Assembly (NCBI GenBank): GCA_019914995.1
Contig: CM034137.1
Span: 868,001-932,000, forward strand
From: Acanthochlamys bracteata
Lineage: Eukaryota > Streptophyta > Magnoliopsida > Pandanales > Velloziaceae
Length of the DNA stretch: 64,000 bases
Reading direction: 5' to 3'
Both the position numbers and the translations under genes were made by a program. Under the pieces are notes generated by a model that searched no databases, had not been told where the DNA came from, and saw nothing but the letters and a program-made list of their open reading frames with translations. Of the stretch, positions 38,682 through 50,592 are shown piece after piece (within the stretch, counting starts at the first letter, position 1; the number at the start of each line of letters is the position of its first letter).

Positions 38682-39071
38682 ATGGATGATTGGAGTCCAA
38701 AGCTACAGAGATCACAAAGCTCATGCAACCCATTCATTTTCTTAGACACTCGCAGAAAGGCAGCAGACGGATTCAGCCGGAGATTCGACATCAATGGCTA
38801 CAGTAGCGATTACTACTACTACGATAACGAGTATCGGTTCGAGTACGCCGGAAAGATTCCAAAGTGGCGAGCGTTCTGGAGAAGGATCGTGAAAGAGAAG
38901 AAGAAAGTTTTCAGCTTCGTTGTTGCTTCGCCTGTTCGCTTGCCTTATGATCCTTATAGCTATGCGCAGAATTTTGATGAAGGTGATGCTGCTGTTGAGC
39001 CGGAAAACTTGTCTAGATCTTTCTCTGCAAGGTTTGCTGATCCTTCAAGGATTCTTCAGACAGCGAGATGA
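38682..39071 (+). CDS. Small plant-specific protein of unknown function, 129 aa, intronless
   Basis: A single-exon gene for a family seen across flowering plants. It starts with a D/E-D/E-W-SPKL(K/Q)RS signature (MDDWSPKLQRSQS). A Tyr-rich stretch (YSSDYYYYDNEY) and a basic WRAFWRRIVKEKKKVF segment follow. The conserved tail has a VRLPYDPYSYAQNFDEG block, then PENLSRSFSARFADPSRI. Biochemical function is not known to me. The Arg-aromatic WRAFWRRI helix followed by Lys could associate with membranes or act in the nucleus, which is inference. No signal peptide or transmembrane segment is visible. Confidence 0.85.
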   Translation: MDDWSPKLQRSQSSCNPFIFLDTRRKAADGFSRRFDINGYSSDYYYYDNEYRFEYAGKIPKWRAFWRRIVKEKKKVFSFVVASPVRLPYDPYSYAQNFDEGDAAVEPENLSRSFSARFADPSRILQTAR

Positions 39072-40556
39072 GTACTTCAATAATTATTTGATGATTAATT
39101 GTTCCCTGTGTAATGATTAATCGATCTTCACTTGTTTACTACAACTTCTCTGAAATAATTGATTGAGAGTTCAACTCGATTGCTTGTTCTTGGAAGAGAT
39201 AAGAGAACTCAAAGAAAAAGAAAGATAAGAAAAGAAAAAAGAATGAAATTCTTATCAGTTAACTGTTCAGTGTAACGATGCAATCTGTTGTTTTTTTATT
39301 CTGAGATCATAACGCAACACATTGAGATTCCAATTTCATTGCCAACATTTGTTAATAGATCAGTATTCTTTAACTAGCAAACTAATCATTCTAAAGAACA
39401 AACTCATTACTTTCGTTTCTTCTAACTTCTGATTTATCTATCTGAAACTTTTTGTCAACAGTGTTTGGATGCAGTAGGTATTATATTTGCCGTGCTACAA
39501 TATCAATTGACTAAGAACTTGAATATATGATGATATTCACACGTTCATATTAAACAAGGTTAACCATGTGGTTAGAGTCTGACTAAGCTTCAGTCATCTA
39601 TCCCAAATTCTCAATCTTCTGAATAAGAATCTGAGTTTTTCTTTTGTTTTGTAAATGAAGAAAGTCCAATTGCAACAGTTGCATCACCCATTAAAACATA
39701 AAACAAAAAACTTCCTATGCTGGGGCTGTTGTTGATGATCCCGGTCATCTTCAACTGATGCAGTTCCAAGAAGATAAGAAGCCGACAACTTTTGAACAAT
39801 TCTCTTCACGAGTTGGATAAAAAATCAAGTACAACATATCAAACACGCACCTTCAAAACATAGACCAGTGTGAAACTTTGAACAACAATACCACTACCAT
39901 ATCCTGATAACGAAAACACTTGGGCAGTCCAATAATCAGCACATACACATTGAATAATGGCCTGGACATAAAACAATAGTAGTTCTCAACCATTCACTTT
40001 CTAGAAGATTTGAATCTGCATCTACTTGTATGCATCACAAAACCAGCAATCTCTACCACTATGAAGTCCAATAAGGTGTAGATACTGACTCTATTATTAA
40101 TCTTTGATGCCAGTAATCACATGGAAGACGGAAACAAAGTAGGTGGCTTTGTATTATTTAATTGCTGAGGCTAACTTTCAGTTGGTACTTAGGTTCTGCG
40201 TACTATACGAGTAATAAAAATTAGAAACCAACGGAAATGGGAGGCACATGAAATCATAACCAACGCACAATCGTCCTAATCTCAAGTCACCAATGAATGC
40301 TTATAAAATATTTATAAAAAGTTTAATAAGATTCTGAATGAATCCAGTACTGCATAACAATTATTGAAAAGCGGTGCTGGAAAAATTTAGTGAACGAAAA
40401 ATAGTCCTCCATTATCAAAGAAGATGCATAGATATATCATTTCTGTCTTCTGGGTTAAACATATACAATTACCAATGGAAATTGGGAAATCAATTGTTGC
40501 AAGTACATGATGTTGTTAGACATTGAATCTGATTGACTATGAAGATCGTCTTATGC
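39072..40556. other. Convergent intergenic region, no gene seen
   Basis: This carries the 3' UTR of the small plus-strand gene and the 3' UTR of GLB3 from the minus strand. No conserved reading frame, RNA gene or clear repeat was found. Confidence 0.45.
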
Positions 40557-42706
40557 TCACACTGGTTTTGTAGCATGTTTGAAGGCAGTTGCTTGTCCCT
40601 GTCTTGTCATCTCATTCCCAGCTACAAGAAAGAACGCAGTGTGCCTGGAGAAATGCAAGATGAATGGAGGTGGAATTGTCATAGACTTTCAACGAACTCA
40701 TAAAGACAACAAAATCTGTAAAAGGACCTGAAAAAGTTCATCATTTTGGTTTTTGAATCGGGATCAATGGTTGACATGCTATCCAAGGCTAGTTGCATGT
40801 GATGCAGCCACCGTTCAGCTGCTTGATGTGTGACTGGAAATGGCCTGTGCCTCCCTATAAGTGCAGGATGGCCTACCAAAAAGAAAACAATACATAATTA
40901 TAAACAGGAGATATCTCAAATCTTTGTAAAACTGTATTCATGGCTCTGCAAGCTTTAGAAGGCCCAATTTCTTGGTTCAGATGCAACAGTTTTCAAGGCC
41001 TGAGCCATCTACAATTTCATTTTATCAGATCTAGGACACCTAAAATAATCATATAAACAGATCTACAAGAAAATACAGATCTAAACATGATACCCTTCCA
41101 TATTCAGTAACAATTAGGTAACATCACAAATCAAATCTGAAATAAATGTGCATTGCAATCATAGGATGTTCTTGTTGCAGCAGTTGAAAATGATTGGCTC
41201 AACTGCAATTATGGCTTTTTGCGATCAAGAAATTCATCAAACTTGCTTATGGATTGGAGTACTACACTGACCAGTGTGACTCAACACTTGGCCCTTACAC
41301 ATGGTCTCATTTGCTCTATTGTTTGGATGCCTTCAACAATGCAGCTGTTAAAACACGTCAAATTGTAGATCAAGCTGCTTCTTTCCAAATTTATGTATTG
41401 CATCGAAGACAGAGGTGTATGGACCCTCGAGCTGCCACACTCATCTAGAACTACTTCATGACCACGTTTAGATGCAACAATGGTGTAAATGTGACACCCT
41501 CATAAATGGTGACAAACACAACTTATGTATTGCGATAGAAGGCAGAGGAGTACCACCTGAATTTGAGCATTTAGGCCACTGCAAGATAATCCATGTTCGC
41601 AGCATCATCTGATCAGCGCCAGGAAACTAATCCTATCTATGAAACTCCTCACAAGCCCCAAGAACCTCGATATCCCACTTTTGCATTATTATTTCCTAAG
41701 GTCCTTCTAGCACCATGCACCACCTTAATTTCCTTATGTTGTATGATTCAGCTCCTGATAAAATCCTATATGAGAAAACAACGCGGATAGGAGCCTACAA
41801 GTTTCCATAACAGCACAAACACAGGATTCTCCATGCTTTTGCAGTGGGCATTTGACAACCATACAGAAATCGTACTTAGCCCTGCTACAAGTTTCCAAAA
41901 CAGCACAAACAGAGGTTTCTCCATGCTTTTGCGGTGAGCATTTAACAATCATACAGAAATCATACTTAGTCCTGCTTCCTAACTAGAGGGGGCTTCTGAA
42001 AGCGATTTAAGGAGAGTATGCTCTACTACTATAAATCTATACACTGCAGTTCAAGCAATGACTCATGGCTCATGCGACCCTCTTAAAATCCCAAGATAAT
42101 GTTCTGGTTCTTTCAGTAAGTGTCAGCTTAAACTAACCGAAGCAAACCAAAGCATTCAACCAAGCACACTGCAAGCACAATCAACGAAAACTAATTCTTA
42201 TAAAACCAAGCTCGTAGAAAGCAAATTTGTGAGTCAGAAGTCAGAACGTTCAAAAAGAACAAGAGACGACATTCAAAATTGTATTCAGCAGTAAATCGGT
42301 GACCTACTAACAAAACAGAAGATTACAGAACTATGATTTACCTTTTCTCTGCGAGTACAGAGGCGGTCCGCCCATTCTCTGAACGAAAAACTCATACTGA
42401 TTCCTAATAGCATCTTCCTTCTTCGCTCCCGCAAAGATCGACCGGAACCACTCCTCCTCATCATCATAAACCCTAACAATCCAACATCATCCACTACTAA
42501 TCATTCAAATCCATCACCGAATCATTAATACAGGAAAAAACAATATGAATCGATAAATTTTACCGGTTATAGAAATTTGTGGAGAGATCAACGAACGGTT
42601 GGATAGTTCCACCGAGCGATTCGAAGATGTTGATCTCGTCGATCGCGAAAGCGTCCTCCGTCACTACGCCGCTCCACTCCGACGCCTTCTGCTGCAACGA
42701 TTGCAT
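40557..42706 (-). CDS. GLB3: Class III truncated (2-on-2) haemoglobin GLB3 (4 exons)
   Basis: Exons (minus): 42706-42564, 42472-42342, 40872-40728, 40644-40557; 507 nt, 168 aa, close to Arabidopsis GLB3. GLB3 binds O2 and NO with a truncated 2-on-2 globin fold and may buffer NO; its precise role is unsettled. The sequence aligns closely from [13 protein letters not shown] through [46 protein letters not shown] and the haem region [21 protein letters not shown]. The proximal His (F8) should be H100 within GRHRPF. The C-terminal tail ([18 protein letters not shown]) is shorter than in Arabidopsis and lacks its Cys-rich end. Intron 2 is long (40873-42341) and holds a 90-bp tandem repeat. Confidence 0.95.
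41795..41974. repeat. Two-copy tandem repeat, 90-bp period, in GLB3 intron 2
   Basis: The segments 41795-41884 and 41885-41974 are direct copies, both running from CTACAAGTTTCC through AACAGCACAAACA, TTCTCCATGCTTTTGC and ACTTAG to CCTG. By eye they differ at roughly one position in ten. Both are open for translation on the minus strand by chance, but this is intronic. Confidence 0.85.
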
Positions 42707-42717
42707 TCTCTCTCTTT

Positions 42718-42750
42718 TCTTTTCTTCTTCTTCTTCTTCTTCTTCTCTTC
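42718..42750 (-). repeat. GAA microsatellite in the GLB3 5' UTR
   Basis: On the minus strand a run of about eight GAA/AAG units lies just upstream of the GLB3 ATG. GA-rich leaders of this type are common in plants and are often length-polymorphic. Confidence 0.8.
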
Positions 42751-43281
42751 CTCGCGCTGAGCTACTGTTGCAGTAGTGCTGGTGTTGGATATTTATTGAG
42801 AGCCGCCGGAATAGCGTGCATTCCACGAGCTAGAACCAATGACGTTATTTGGATATCATTTCCCGTTTTCAAACTAATTCTTCAATTGGGAAACGTGTTT
42901 AAGTGGTTTTGATTAGGAGCGAATAAGGGGAACGAGATTGAACAGAATCTGCTTGATGTCCGGTGACGACACACTGGCTTTGAATATTGGCTAGATGTGA
43001 ACATTCAAACTCGGATTTTTTGGGCTCAACTTTTAAGAGCCCAAGTAAGTAGGCCCATGCATTCGGAACTCAGTGAGTGATTAACTGCAATCTGGGCTTA
43101 TTTGGGCTCACCAGCAGACTTCTAACATTCAGATGAAATTGTAATTGAAAATTTTTATCAATTATTAAAGATAAAACTAGAGTGTGCATCCAAGAGTTAG
43201 CATCAAGGGGTCGGAGTGTTTAAAATAAAAAAAGATTTTATTTAGATTTTTGTAAAATCAATTTTAATATATATATATATA

Positions 43282-43693
43282 TAAGATAGAAGCACATTGT
43301 GTTTTTTATAGGCACATAATACACATGCTGTCAATAGTGGCAGAAGAGATCTCTAAATCCAATCTCTTTATATATGAAGAACCATGAGTTGGAAATATGT
43401 TATTAAAATTTCAACTCAATCGGAATACGAATAGACCTTCATCGGAACTCTTGATCAAAATGACATAAAAAATTAAAAGTGACAAAATATATATTTTTTA
43501 TTTTTGGGTCATTTTGATCAAGAGTTTTGATGGATGTCGATTTGTATTCCGATTTAGCTGAAATTTTAATAACATGTTTTCAACTTATGATTCTGCATAT
43601 CCAACGATGAAAATTGAATTTAGAGATCTCGCTGGTCACTTTTGGTCGGCCTGTACACCATATGTCTATAAAAATACTATGTGCTTCTATCCT
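43282..43693. mobile_element. Foldback (long inverted-repeat) element A
   Basis: About 410 bp in which the left half matches the reverse complement of the right half. Both ends read GATAGAAGCACAT, and both arms contain GAGATCTCTAAAT, TTATTAAAATTTCA, AATCGGAATAC and finally CTCTTGATCAAAATGAC next to the centre. By eye arm identity is about 80%. A (TA)n run lies at the left edge (43266-43283). It has no coding capacity. Confidence 0.7.
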
Positions 43694-44015
43694 AAATATA
43701 TAAAGAATCATGAATTTTGAACACGTTGATAAAATTTTATTTCAATCAGATCACAAATTGATCTCTACTAACATCTTGATCAAAATAACAAAAAGAATAT
43801 TATATTTTACAAATATTTATTTTTTTTGGTCATCTTGATCAAAATGACAATAGAGGACAATTATGATCTGTTTAAGTTGAAAATTTATTGACATGTCAAC
43901 AGTTCGTAATTCTTCATATCTAATAATGAATATTAAATTTTAAAATTTTTACGCAACTTTATATGTGCCAATATACGCCAATATATACGTAACAAATAAT
44001 ATGCAAATATTTTTT
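43694..44015. mobile_element. Foldback element B, degenerate
   Basis: It directly abuts element A and has the same architecture. The left arm has AATCATGAATTTTGAACACG and CATCTTGATCAAAAT; the right arm has the inverted equivalents, CATCTTGATCAAAATGACA and CAGTTCGTAATTCTTCATAT. A (TA)n run follows at 44016-44034. The arms are more diverged and the outer ends are approximate. Confidence 0.5.
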
Positions 44016-44034
44016 GCATATATATATATATATA

Positions 44035-46441
44035 TAACATATTTTGCTGTCGAGAGCTGTTGGATTAGCGATTCAACGTCTGGAAAACGAAATACATGGA
44101 TGTGATAAAATGAAATGAAGTAGAACGCCAGAGCTACGTAGTTAATATGTAAAAGAAAACATGAAAACAATAAATTAGAAACCTAATTATATATAATTAA
44201 AAGGTTCTAACTAAGTTGGAACAATTAAAATATGTAGCCAGATGCATTATGTAACAAGTTCTTCCATGCGTCATTAAAAATTCCAATCAGCTATGATTAA
44301 AATATTGGTCTAAGTATAAAGAGGTTGGCGGATCTTAGAAACCGTTTAGAATTCAACTATATATATATGATAACTTATAAAATTACCCTTCTGGAAGACG
44401 TGGAACGTAAATGTAGAAAAATTGACTCTAGAGAGTTGTAATATTTTGCCTTGAAAGTCTTCGTCACAAATTACTTTAATATGTTTGATCAAGTTTTAAC
44501 ATTAAGAGTTTATTTTAATTAATAAAAAATAAATTTAAAAACTAAATAAATTCATATAATTGAAAGGTCATCTGAAAAAATATTTAAGAGTACTTAAAAA
44601 AAAAATAGAAGGAATAATATTTTTAAAATTTTAAAAATTAGCTTTATTTTTTATCTTATAACATTTAAAATTTTACAAGGATTTTATAAAATATTTCAGA
44701 AAAGTTTTTATGAAAAATATAAATAAAATAAAATTTAGAAGTAATGCGAAACAGCCATTAAAACTAATGATATTTATTATGTCATTCTTGCACATACTTG
44801 GAAGGTAGTGAGTATACAGATTGGGACAGTTAAGCAAAAAGAAATAAATAAACAAAATTAAATTTTCTGTGCTGTATAAAATTATAAGCAAAAAATGAAC
44901 ATAACTTGGAAACTAATGGCTATTGACTTCACACACCATATAAATATCTACAACTTCACTTTCAATCCTTGTTCATGTCCTTCAGAAGCGAACATAACTT
45001 GATGGCAATGTTTTGAGGCATAATAATATCATGTACAGAGTTGACCAATATTTTCTCAAGCTCAAATGCAAACTTGTATATAAATATTTCTTTTTCATAA
45101 GTAAGGTATAATAGTGTTACCGACCAAAAACTTAAATATTAAAAAAATATTTGAGAGTGCTTATTGGAAAAAGAATTTTTTAAAAAAGAAATTATTTTAA
45201 AAATATTTTAAATTTAAAAAAATAATAATAATAATTAATAAAAAAATTTTATAACGTAAATTTTTTCTGTATTATTAAATTTTAAAAAAAATAAAATAAA
45301 ATATTTTAAAAACTTTATTAAAAGAGTAAATTAAAAATTAAAAAAAAAGCTTCCCAAATAACCTAAATACAAATCAAACATTTCAACTATATGCTGAAAT
45401 CAGGATATGCGGGCAATTTGTATTATTTGGTACAAGAGTGATTAATATTAGTCTCACATAAAATAAACTTAAAAATAATTAATTTATAAAGTATTTTAAA
45501 CTTAACTTTGATATTGGGTCTTTTAGCGCATTTATTGGGTCTTTTACATAAAACTTTTGTTTTTAAAATTAACTTTACTACGACATTGTCCTCACTGTGA
45601 ATTATGAATATGTACTATATTATCACATTATAAAAAATTTATGGGTTGAAATTTAACAGCTTGTAATATTATCTTATTTTTAATTTAAAATTTAAATAAA
45701 AAAGAATTCAACTTTATAGGATTTTAGAAAAAATATGGCAAAGTTTGATATTTAAGTGATTGTTTGAAAGTATTTATAAAATAATTTTTTTGAAATAAAA
45801 ATATTTTTATTTATTTTATAAACGAGTTTTATTATTTTAATTTTAAATTAAACAGTACAAAAATTTTAGTTTAAACATTTTTTTATATTTTTTATATTTT
45901 TAAATAAATTTTATGAATTATTATTAAAAATTAATAAAAAATTTATAAAATAAAATATCAAATAGCTTCTAAATTCTCTTCAGAACATGCAAGGGGGCAA
46001 AGTTTTTGGAAATTTGGTACAAAGTCCGAAGTTGTCCATGTGGAATGTTAATTAAGAAACGCCCAAGTTTATGCTGTCTACGAGTCGCCTAATTAAAGCG
46101 TTGAATTAATTTTAAAGTGAATTTTGTTTTAAAAATAAAAAGTTTTTTTAAATAATAAGTTATTTTTTATTAAAAAATATAATAAAATAAGTAATAAAAA
46201 TTTATTAATTAAGTTTTTTTATATTTTCTAAATTTTAAATAAATTTTTAAATATTTATAAAATTATATTAAAAATATATAATTAAAAATTAAAATTATTT
46301 TTAAAATAAGTAATACCAAATCGCTTCTAATTGCCCAGTTGCTTATAAATCAGAAGAAGTCAACAAAGAACAACTTCACAGTTTCTTTCATTTTTCATTA
46401 TTTTGGTGTTCTGTTTTTCTTGCATGACACAGTTGCTGTTC
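44035..46441. other. AT-rich intergenic region before the ALDH pair
   Basis: No gene is supported. AT-rich MITE-like elements occur at 45149-45362 (listed) and, in degenerate form, at about 44590-44760 and 45762-45975. A further one at about 46115-46325 ends AATACCAAATCGCTTC, only about 120 bp upstream of the TATA box of the first ALDH gene. Confidence 0.4.
45149..45362. mobile_element. AT-rich MITE-like element
   Basis: The left end is TTTGAGAGTGCTTATTGG; the reverse complement of the right end reads GGTTATTTGGGAAGCTTTTT. The interior has the usual A/T runs. It is about 214 bp, non-coding, and the same family as 48477-48700. Confidence 0.5.
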
Positions 46442-46449
46442 TATATAAA
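46442..46449 (+). promoter_or_regulatory. TATA box of ALDH2C4-like copy 1
   Basis: TATATAAA, 180 bp before the ATG of copy 1. The leader between them contains a CT-rich stretch. Confidence 0.5.
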
Positions 46450-46621
46450 CACGGATATAATATAGGAGTCCATATGTGACGATCTCCGTAGCTACTACTG
46501 TCCAAATCTTCTTTCTCAGTTCGTTTCCTTTCTTTATTTTCTCCAACGCACACCAAGAGAAAGAAACAGCTGAAACAAGGAAAGATTTTGTCTTAGTGAT
46601 TGAATTGATTCATTCACTGTA

Positions 46622-49495
46622 ATGGAGAGCAACGGGAAAACTGAAAACAAGTTCTTCAAGATGCCTGAAATCAAGTTCACCAAGCTCTTCATCAATGGTT
46701 CTTTCGTCGACTCTGTTTCAGGTTTATTATTATTGTTAATCTTGCTCCAATCTCGATCTATAAAGAAAATTTGCGTATCAGTATAACAAATTTTGTGAGT
46801 ATCTTGTTTCAGGCAAGACATTTGAGACTAGAGATCCGCGAGACGGAGAAGTTATAGCGAGAATATCTGAAGGTGATAAAGAAGACATTGACTTAGCTGT
46901 GAAAGCTGCAAGAGAAGCTTTTGATCATGGCAAATGGCCGCGTTTATCCGGCTTCGTAAATTTCTTTTTTCTTAATTATAGTTTCCAATCACACATATAT
47001 ATAAAACTTAAGATAAGATTAAATATGATTGTGGTAAATTTTGTGCATGTATATACAGGAGAGAGGAAGAATCATGAACAAGTTTGCAGACTTGATAGAT
47101 CAACATCTGGAAGAAGTAGCAGCACTTGAAAGTTTAGATGCAGGCAAGTTGTTCCACCTGACAAAGGTCTCAGACATCCCTGGCGGAGCAAACACGCTCC
47201 GGTACTACGCGGGAGCTGCTGACAAAGTCCACGGACAGACACTCAAGTGCGCGAGAGAGCTTCAGGCATACACACTGAAAGAACCTATTGGCGTTGTTGG
47301 GCACATCATACCTTGGAATTTCCCCTCAGTCATGTTCTTCTCTAAGGTTGCTCCAGCCTTAGCTGCTGGTTGTACTATGGTTGTCAAGCCTGCTGAGCAA
47401 ACTCCTCTCACCGCTCTCTACTATGCTCACTTGGCTAAGGAGGTACATATATTTTTCAAAACATACATGATGATCCTGTAACATAAGCTGAATCGAGTAA
47501 TATGAATTACAAGTTATTGCTAGAATTGGATTGATTTTTTGTGTTGCAGGCAGGGATACCTGATGGCGTACTGAATGTAGTCCCTGGATTTGGGGCTAAA
47601 GCTGGTGCTGCACTTGCTTCTCACATGGATGTAGATAAGGTATGAGCTACATAGCTCTTAGTTTTCAATGTTTCTCACAACCTAAGAAATTGATCTTGAA
47701 ATTTTAATTTCTAGTGTTGCTTTGTTGCGAGCAGATAAGCTTTACAGGCTCTACAGAGGTAGGCCGTCTGATAATGGAAGCTGCAGCCAAAAGTAACTTG
47801 AAGACTGTCTCGCTAGAATTAGGAGGAAAAAGTCCTGTGCTTGTCTTTGACGATGCTGACTTAGACATGGCTGTTGAAATATGCCGCGCTGCAACATTTT
47901 TCAACAAGGTATACAGCATTAGCTTCTTGAAGTAACTATCTGAATTTACAGAAGAAGTATTAAACTGTTATGATTCTACAAGAACTAAATTAAAAACTTG
48001 AAATCAAATTACAGAAAAATAAAAAAGATCGGTAAATGAAGCTGTAAATAAAACAAAAAAAATTAAAGCTGATATTTTTTTATGCCTTCTGGTATGCGAT
48101 AGAGTCAAGAGTTCTAACTCTGCCCAGAGTCCTAATTCTACTACAATACTATATAAATAAGAAGTCCTATTTAACTATATAACTGTGCTTATAATGAACT
48201 CTTTATTAGATTTCCTAACTAATTGGATTTCTAGGAAATTTCTACTAACTGGACTGTTATACTGTATGATAACATAAACCCATTATATTGCAGGGAGAAA
48301 TCTGTGTTGCGGGTTCTCGTGTATATGTTCAAGAGGGTATATATGATAAGTTTGTTGAGAAGATTGCTGAAAGTGCTAAGAAATGGGTAGTAGGAGACCC
48401 TTTCGATCCTCATGTTCATCAAGGACCTCAGGTAAAAACTAAATCTTCTTCTTTGTATTTTACTCATTATTACTAAAGAGATGTTTATAAGTGCTTATGA
48501 AATAGACATTTTATGAAAACGAAAAGTACTTTAAAATTTTTCAAAACACAAGATTTTTTACCTAAAAAATAAAAATAAATAATAATAAGATCTTAAAACT
48601 TTTTTTATATTTTTCAAAAAATTTTTTAAAATATAAAATATGTAAAGATTATTTAAAAATGCAAAATAAAACTTATTTAAAAGCACTCCCAAACATCTCC
48701 TAAGAATTCAACATATAGGAATTTTAATCCTCATGTTCATCAAGGTCCTCAGGTAAAACCTAAAATTTTCTTCTTCTTAATTAGTCCTTATTACTAAGAA
48801 TTCAACATAGAGGAATTTTATTCTAACTTTTTGTTCCTGGGTTGTTGTGAATGCAGGTGGACCAAAAACAGTATGAGAAAATTCTGAAATACATTGACAC
48901 TGGTGTGAAAGAAGGAGCAACTTTATTAACGGGAGGAAAATCTTGCAGCAACAAAGGATATTTCATTGAGCCTACTATTTTCACTGATGCCAATGTACTA
49001 CAATACATTACTGGTACCAACTCAATGATCTTCGAAATTTTGAACAAAATATTGATTCATACGATTTTATGCAGGAAAACATGAAGATTGTACAAGATGA
49101 AATCTTCGGACCCGTGATGTCTCTCATGAAATTCAAGTATGGTAACTCTCAAATAGCAGTAAAAATTTTTCAGTTGGAACAAATTTGAGCTTACACTTGA
49201 TTGCTGTTGTTACTGTTGTAGGACTGTAGAGGAAGCAATAGAGAAAGCAAACAAGACAAGGTATGGACTTGCAGCTGGAATTGTAACTAAAGACATCAAT
49301 ATAGCTAACAGAGTTTCAAGATCAATTCGTGTTGGAACAATCTGGATGAACTGTTACTTTGCATTCGATAGCGATAGTCCATTTGGTGGATACAAGATGA
49401 GTGGAATTGGTAGGGATTTTGGAATGGATGGACTGGAAAAGTATTTCCAGGTCAAGACTGTTACTACTCCCATCCATAACTCTCCATGGCTCTGA
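46622..49495 (+). CDS. ALDH2C4: Aldehyde dehydrogenase family 2 member C4-like, copy 1 (9 exons)
   Basis: Cytosolic NAD(P)-dependent ALDH of the REF1 type, which oxidises coniferaldehyde and sinapaldehyde to ferulate and sinapate in phenylpropanoid metabolism. Exons: 46622-46721, 46813-46955, 47059-47442, 47550-47639, 47735-47908, 48294-48431, 48857-48994, 49075-49136, 49222-49495; 1503 nt, 500 aa, the normal family length. Rossmann motif GSTEVG is at about 244-249, the general-base Glu in LELGGK at about E267 and the nucleophile Cys in GEICVAGS at about C301. The C-terminus TPIHNSPWL is typical. There is no organelle transit peptide. Intron 6 contains a MITE-like insertion and a duplicated piece of exon 6. 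Copy 2 downstream has the same exon phases. The specific substrate of each copy cannot be told from sequence. Confidence 0.95.
48406..48820 (+). repeat. Direct duplication of the exon 6/intron 6 boundary in ALDH copy 1
   Basis: The unit at 48406-48726 (interrupted by the MITE-like element at 48477-48700) is repeated at 48727-48820. Each unit has the last 26 nt of exon 6 (ATCCTCATGTTCATCAAGG onward), the 5' splice site CTCAG|GTAAAA, and intron sequence ending AATTCAACATANAGGAATTTTA. The second splice donor at about 48752 is a decoy inside the intron. Confidence 0.85.
48477..48700. mobile_element. AT-rich MITE-like element in ALDH copy 1 intron 6 (best-defined member)
   Basis: 224 bp with terminal inverted repeats: left AGAGATGTTTATAAGTGCTT, right end reverse-complemented GGAGATGTTTGGGAGTGCTT. 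It is flanked by TAA on both sides (48474-48476 and 48701-48703). The uninterrupted sister copy at 48791-48798 (TTACTAAG) shows the empty site, so TAA was duplicated on insertion. A 3-bp TAA/TTA target is typical of Tourist-like elements mobilised by PIF/Harbinger transposases; that assignment is inference. Confidence 0.8.
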
Positions 49496-50322
49496 AACCT
49501 GTACTGGCAGGCAGTATCACAATAAGCATTTAGGATGGAGTTGCGGCGAATAATGAAATGCTTGTAATGTAGTAAACCTCAGACAACTATTGATGAAGGG
49601 CACTTGTAATTTACTGATTCCTACTGTTTTGCTCTGAGAAAAGTTTTTGCTGGAAAATAACTGCATGTTATGGAGTACTTGTTCATAATTCACACTTCGC
49701 ACTAGTCATACTAGTAAGAACACACATGCCAACAATAAGAGATTAAAGAAAAATGATTACACTAAAGTCCAAGACAAACTCTTTCAGGTAGTTCAATGGT
49801 TCATGTTTTGCCAATTTACAAAAGTGATAGCAGGCAAAACAACAAACACAAGAACCACACAACATATACCAGTTATCTGGTCGGGTATTTGGAACAAGTT
49901 TATTTCAACGCTACTATCACAAGAAAAAAGATGAAAGAAAATGAAAGGTTGTTTCAAATGTGAATGAGTGAGAAACTCTTCCATCTTCTTGGTTTAATAA
50001 GCTTCTACAGCTTCAGTTTCTTTACTTGATATCGTGTCTAGCTGCCCCAACCCATTTACCTTATCAGCTATTTCAATACCTATGCACAGTTCGCATTCCA
50101 TGTAAAGAACTCTCTTGCCAGTCTAGATGATAATAAGTTGCTTGTCGTTAGGCTAGATCCTTTTGTACATGCTTGATATCTAGTGGTGAAGAAGCTAAAA
50201 TCAGATGCTTCACAATTCACAAACTGAAAGGCTCACGTTGCACTTGCACCATAGGAACCATTCCTAACAATCCACTTTGAAAGTCATAAACTGCTTTTGA
50301 TAGAAGTTATGTTTCTCTTTAG

Positions 50323-50592
50323 GACGACTGAAAAGGCAATTGAAAAAGCGAAAAGCACAAGATATGGACTTGCAGATGGATTATTACCAAAGAACTGAAC
50401 ATAGCCAAGGATTTCAAGATCGATTTGTGCGGGAGTTATTTGGATCAACTATTACATGGCTTTTGATAGGGAATGTCTTTTTGGTGGGTTCAAAATGAGC
50501 GGTTTGGAAAGGACCAAGGAACGCAAGCACTACATAAGTATACGAACGAGAATTCTGTTGTCACACCCATCTATGGATCTCCTTGGCTGTAA
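50323..50592 (+). pseudogene. ALDH2C4-like pseudogene fragment, last exon only
   Basis: This matches exon 9 of the ALDH genes, preceded by an AG acceptor (TTTCTCTTTAG). It starts TEKAIEKAKSTRYGLAD, then small deletions and insertions shift the frame near 50370 and again near 50410-50420. The family block GGFKMSG is still readable near 50485-50505, and the fragment ends with the family C-terminus (SPWL, stop at 50590-50592). No other exons remain. It shares the ending YGSPWL and PFFGG-type residues more with copy 2 than with copy 1. Confidence 0.85.

Noticed and set aside
41194-41448. 84-codon plus-strand frame
   Set aside because: It lies within GLB3 intron 2 on the opposite strand and has no known similarity.
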